Below are positions 7,131 to 7,420 of a stretch of DNA of 7,420 nt, in pieces. The position numbers and the translations under genes are program-made. The notes under the pieces are model-generated. The model was given only the letters and a program-made list of their open reading frames with translations, was not told the DNA's origin and did not search any database. Source of the DNA: JABDGC01 sp964449835 (GTDB taxonomy: Bacteria > Pseudomonadota > Gammaproteobacteria > DSM-16500); the NCBI GenBank assembly GCA_964449835.1, contig CAYVBZ010000081.1, positions 1-7,420 on the forward strand, given 5' to 3'. Positions within the stretch are counted from its first letter, which is position 1. Every line of letters begins with the position of its first letter.

Positions 7131-7420
7131 TAGCTCCCATAAGCTGCCGCTTTTGTTCTTCATAAGTTTTACAACGCAGCGCGGCAGCCCCCCGCCGTGC
7201 AGCGCCGCCGCCACCTCCACCGCCCCCCGCAACACCCCATTTTTATTGTACCAATCAAAATCACCAGGCGTAGAAGAGACAAAATGAACATCACCATCAT
7301 ATGGGTCCACTAATGCGGCGGCCGGCCGCGGGCCATTGTCCTTGACGTGCCTCAAAGAGAGCGGCTGGCCCAAAGAATGCTGATATGATGGGTGACAGCG
7401 GCGCCTCGGGCCTTTTTTCA
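7062..7420 (-). CDS. Possible 3' end of an unidentified gene entering from the right edge
   Basis: The frame is open for 118 codons from the window edge to TGA at 7062-7064, with no start needed inside the window. The part up to about 7235 reads like real protein (AAALVDPYDGDVHFVSSTPG, then DFDWYNKNG). Beyond the G-rich stretch the neighbouring frame looks better: it is open from 7242 to TAA at 7054-7056 and reads a run of eight glycines, then RCKTYEEQKRQLMGAIMQPF. One extra G in either six-base G run (7188-7193 or 7223-7228) would join the two into a single protein ending at 7054. No family is recognised. It would lie upstream of and co-directional with tolC, but tolC has its own promoter. 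The frame could also be a chance effect of high GC. Confidence 0.35.
   Translation of the reverse strand, partial: KKGPRRRCHPSYQHSLGQPLSLRHVKDNGPRPAAALVDPYDGDVHFVSSTPGDFDWYNKNGVLRGAVEVAAALHGGGLPRCVVKLMKNKSGSLWELLCSRSQRSQHTVAMSINARGKA
7186..7238. repeat. C-rich (G-rich on the minus strand) low-complexity stretch
   Basis: The plus strand shows two six-base C runs (7188-7193 and 7223-7228), a four-base C run (7235-7238) and GCC/ACC/TCC triplet repeats between them. The minus strand reads as GGN codons in one frame (eight glycines) and as Ala/Val-rich sequence in another. Composition is far from that of the surrounding DNA, and such tracts are prone to slippage and sequencing error. Confidence 0.8.

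Larger units (their letters stand above)
6783..7420. other. 638-base region without a confident gene
   Basis: This region contains the tolC promoter and leader (6783-6846), the possible 74-residue ORF on the plus strand, and the possible minus-strand gene end at the right edge, all described separately. I see no tRNA, no riboswitch and no insertion-sequence end. A 10-base inverted repeat (GCAGCTTATG at 7020-7029, CATAAGCTGC at 7138-7147) spans part of it. A small local hairpin, CCTGC...GCAGG at 7017-7036, lacks a T run on either strand and is not a convincing terminator. Confidence 0.6.

Noticed and set aside
7020..7147. 10-base inverted repeat GCAGCTTATG / CATAAGCTGC as ends of a small mobile element
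   Set aside because: The repeats are short, the interval is only 128 bases with no target-site duplication seen, and a 10-base match is plausible by chance.
7403..7418. GCC-TCG-GGC followed by six T at the right edge as a plus-strand terminator
   Set aside because: The stem has only three base pairs, and the site lies inside a possible minus-strand coding frame.
1..7420. CRISPR array, tRNA or rRNA genes, insertion sequences, toxin-antitoxin pair
   Set aside because: I looked for regularly spaced repeats, tRNA-like cloverleaf ends, transposase motifs and paired small ORFs and saw none beyond the items listed.

Overview
The window looks like chromosomal DNA of a gammaproteobacterium. The motor part of Mfd is very close to the E. 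coli type (GDVGFGKTE, LTATPIPRTLNMA, QLRGRVGRS), and a TolC-type outer-membrane channel lies nearby. Between them sits a large lysine/glutamate-rich protein with an ankyrin module, of the kind typical of Legionella/Coxiella-type host-associated bacteria (order Legionellales). The Legionellales placement is an inference from gene style and from a PmrA-box-like sequence. There is no rRNA or other marker to prove it.

All three well-supported genes are on the minus strand and are read in the order tolC (6782-5430), ankyrin/coiled-coil protein (5327-2943), mfd (from 2946 or 2943 off the left edge). tolC has its own good sigma70-like promoter (TTTACC-17-TATAAT, 6818-6846). The 102-base gap after tolC holds no convincing terminator. 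It holds promoter-like sequence and a tandem TTAA element with an 11-base period (5377-5396) that resembles the PmrA operator controlling Dot/Icm type IV secretion genes and effectors. The ankyrin gene then runs directly into mfd: its TGA stop is buried in an ATGATG double start codon, so mfd is probably translationally coupled to it.

The right-hand 638 bases (6783-7420) are less clear. They hold the tolC promoter, a possible 74-residue plus-strand ORF (6906-7130), and the open 3' end of a minus-strand reading frame entering from the right edge (7420 to 7062, or to 7054 if a one-base frame change in a G-rich stretch is allowed). The last two overlap on opposite strands, so they are unlikely both to be genes.

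Functionally, mfd is housekeeping (transcription-coupled repair) and tolC serves efflux and type I secretion. The ankyrin protein between them is the accessory item. Its ankyrin pair, three exact-length 16-residue repeats, predicted coiled coils, acidic C-terminus with a hydrophobic residue at -3, and PmrA-like upstream site together make it a candidate type IV effector. No secretion machinery is visible in the window to confirm this.
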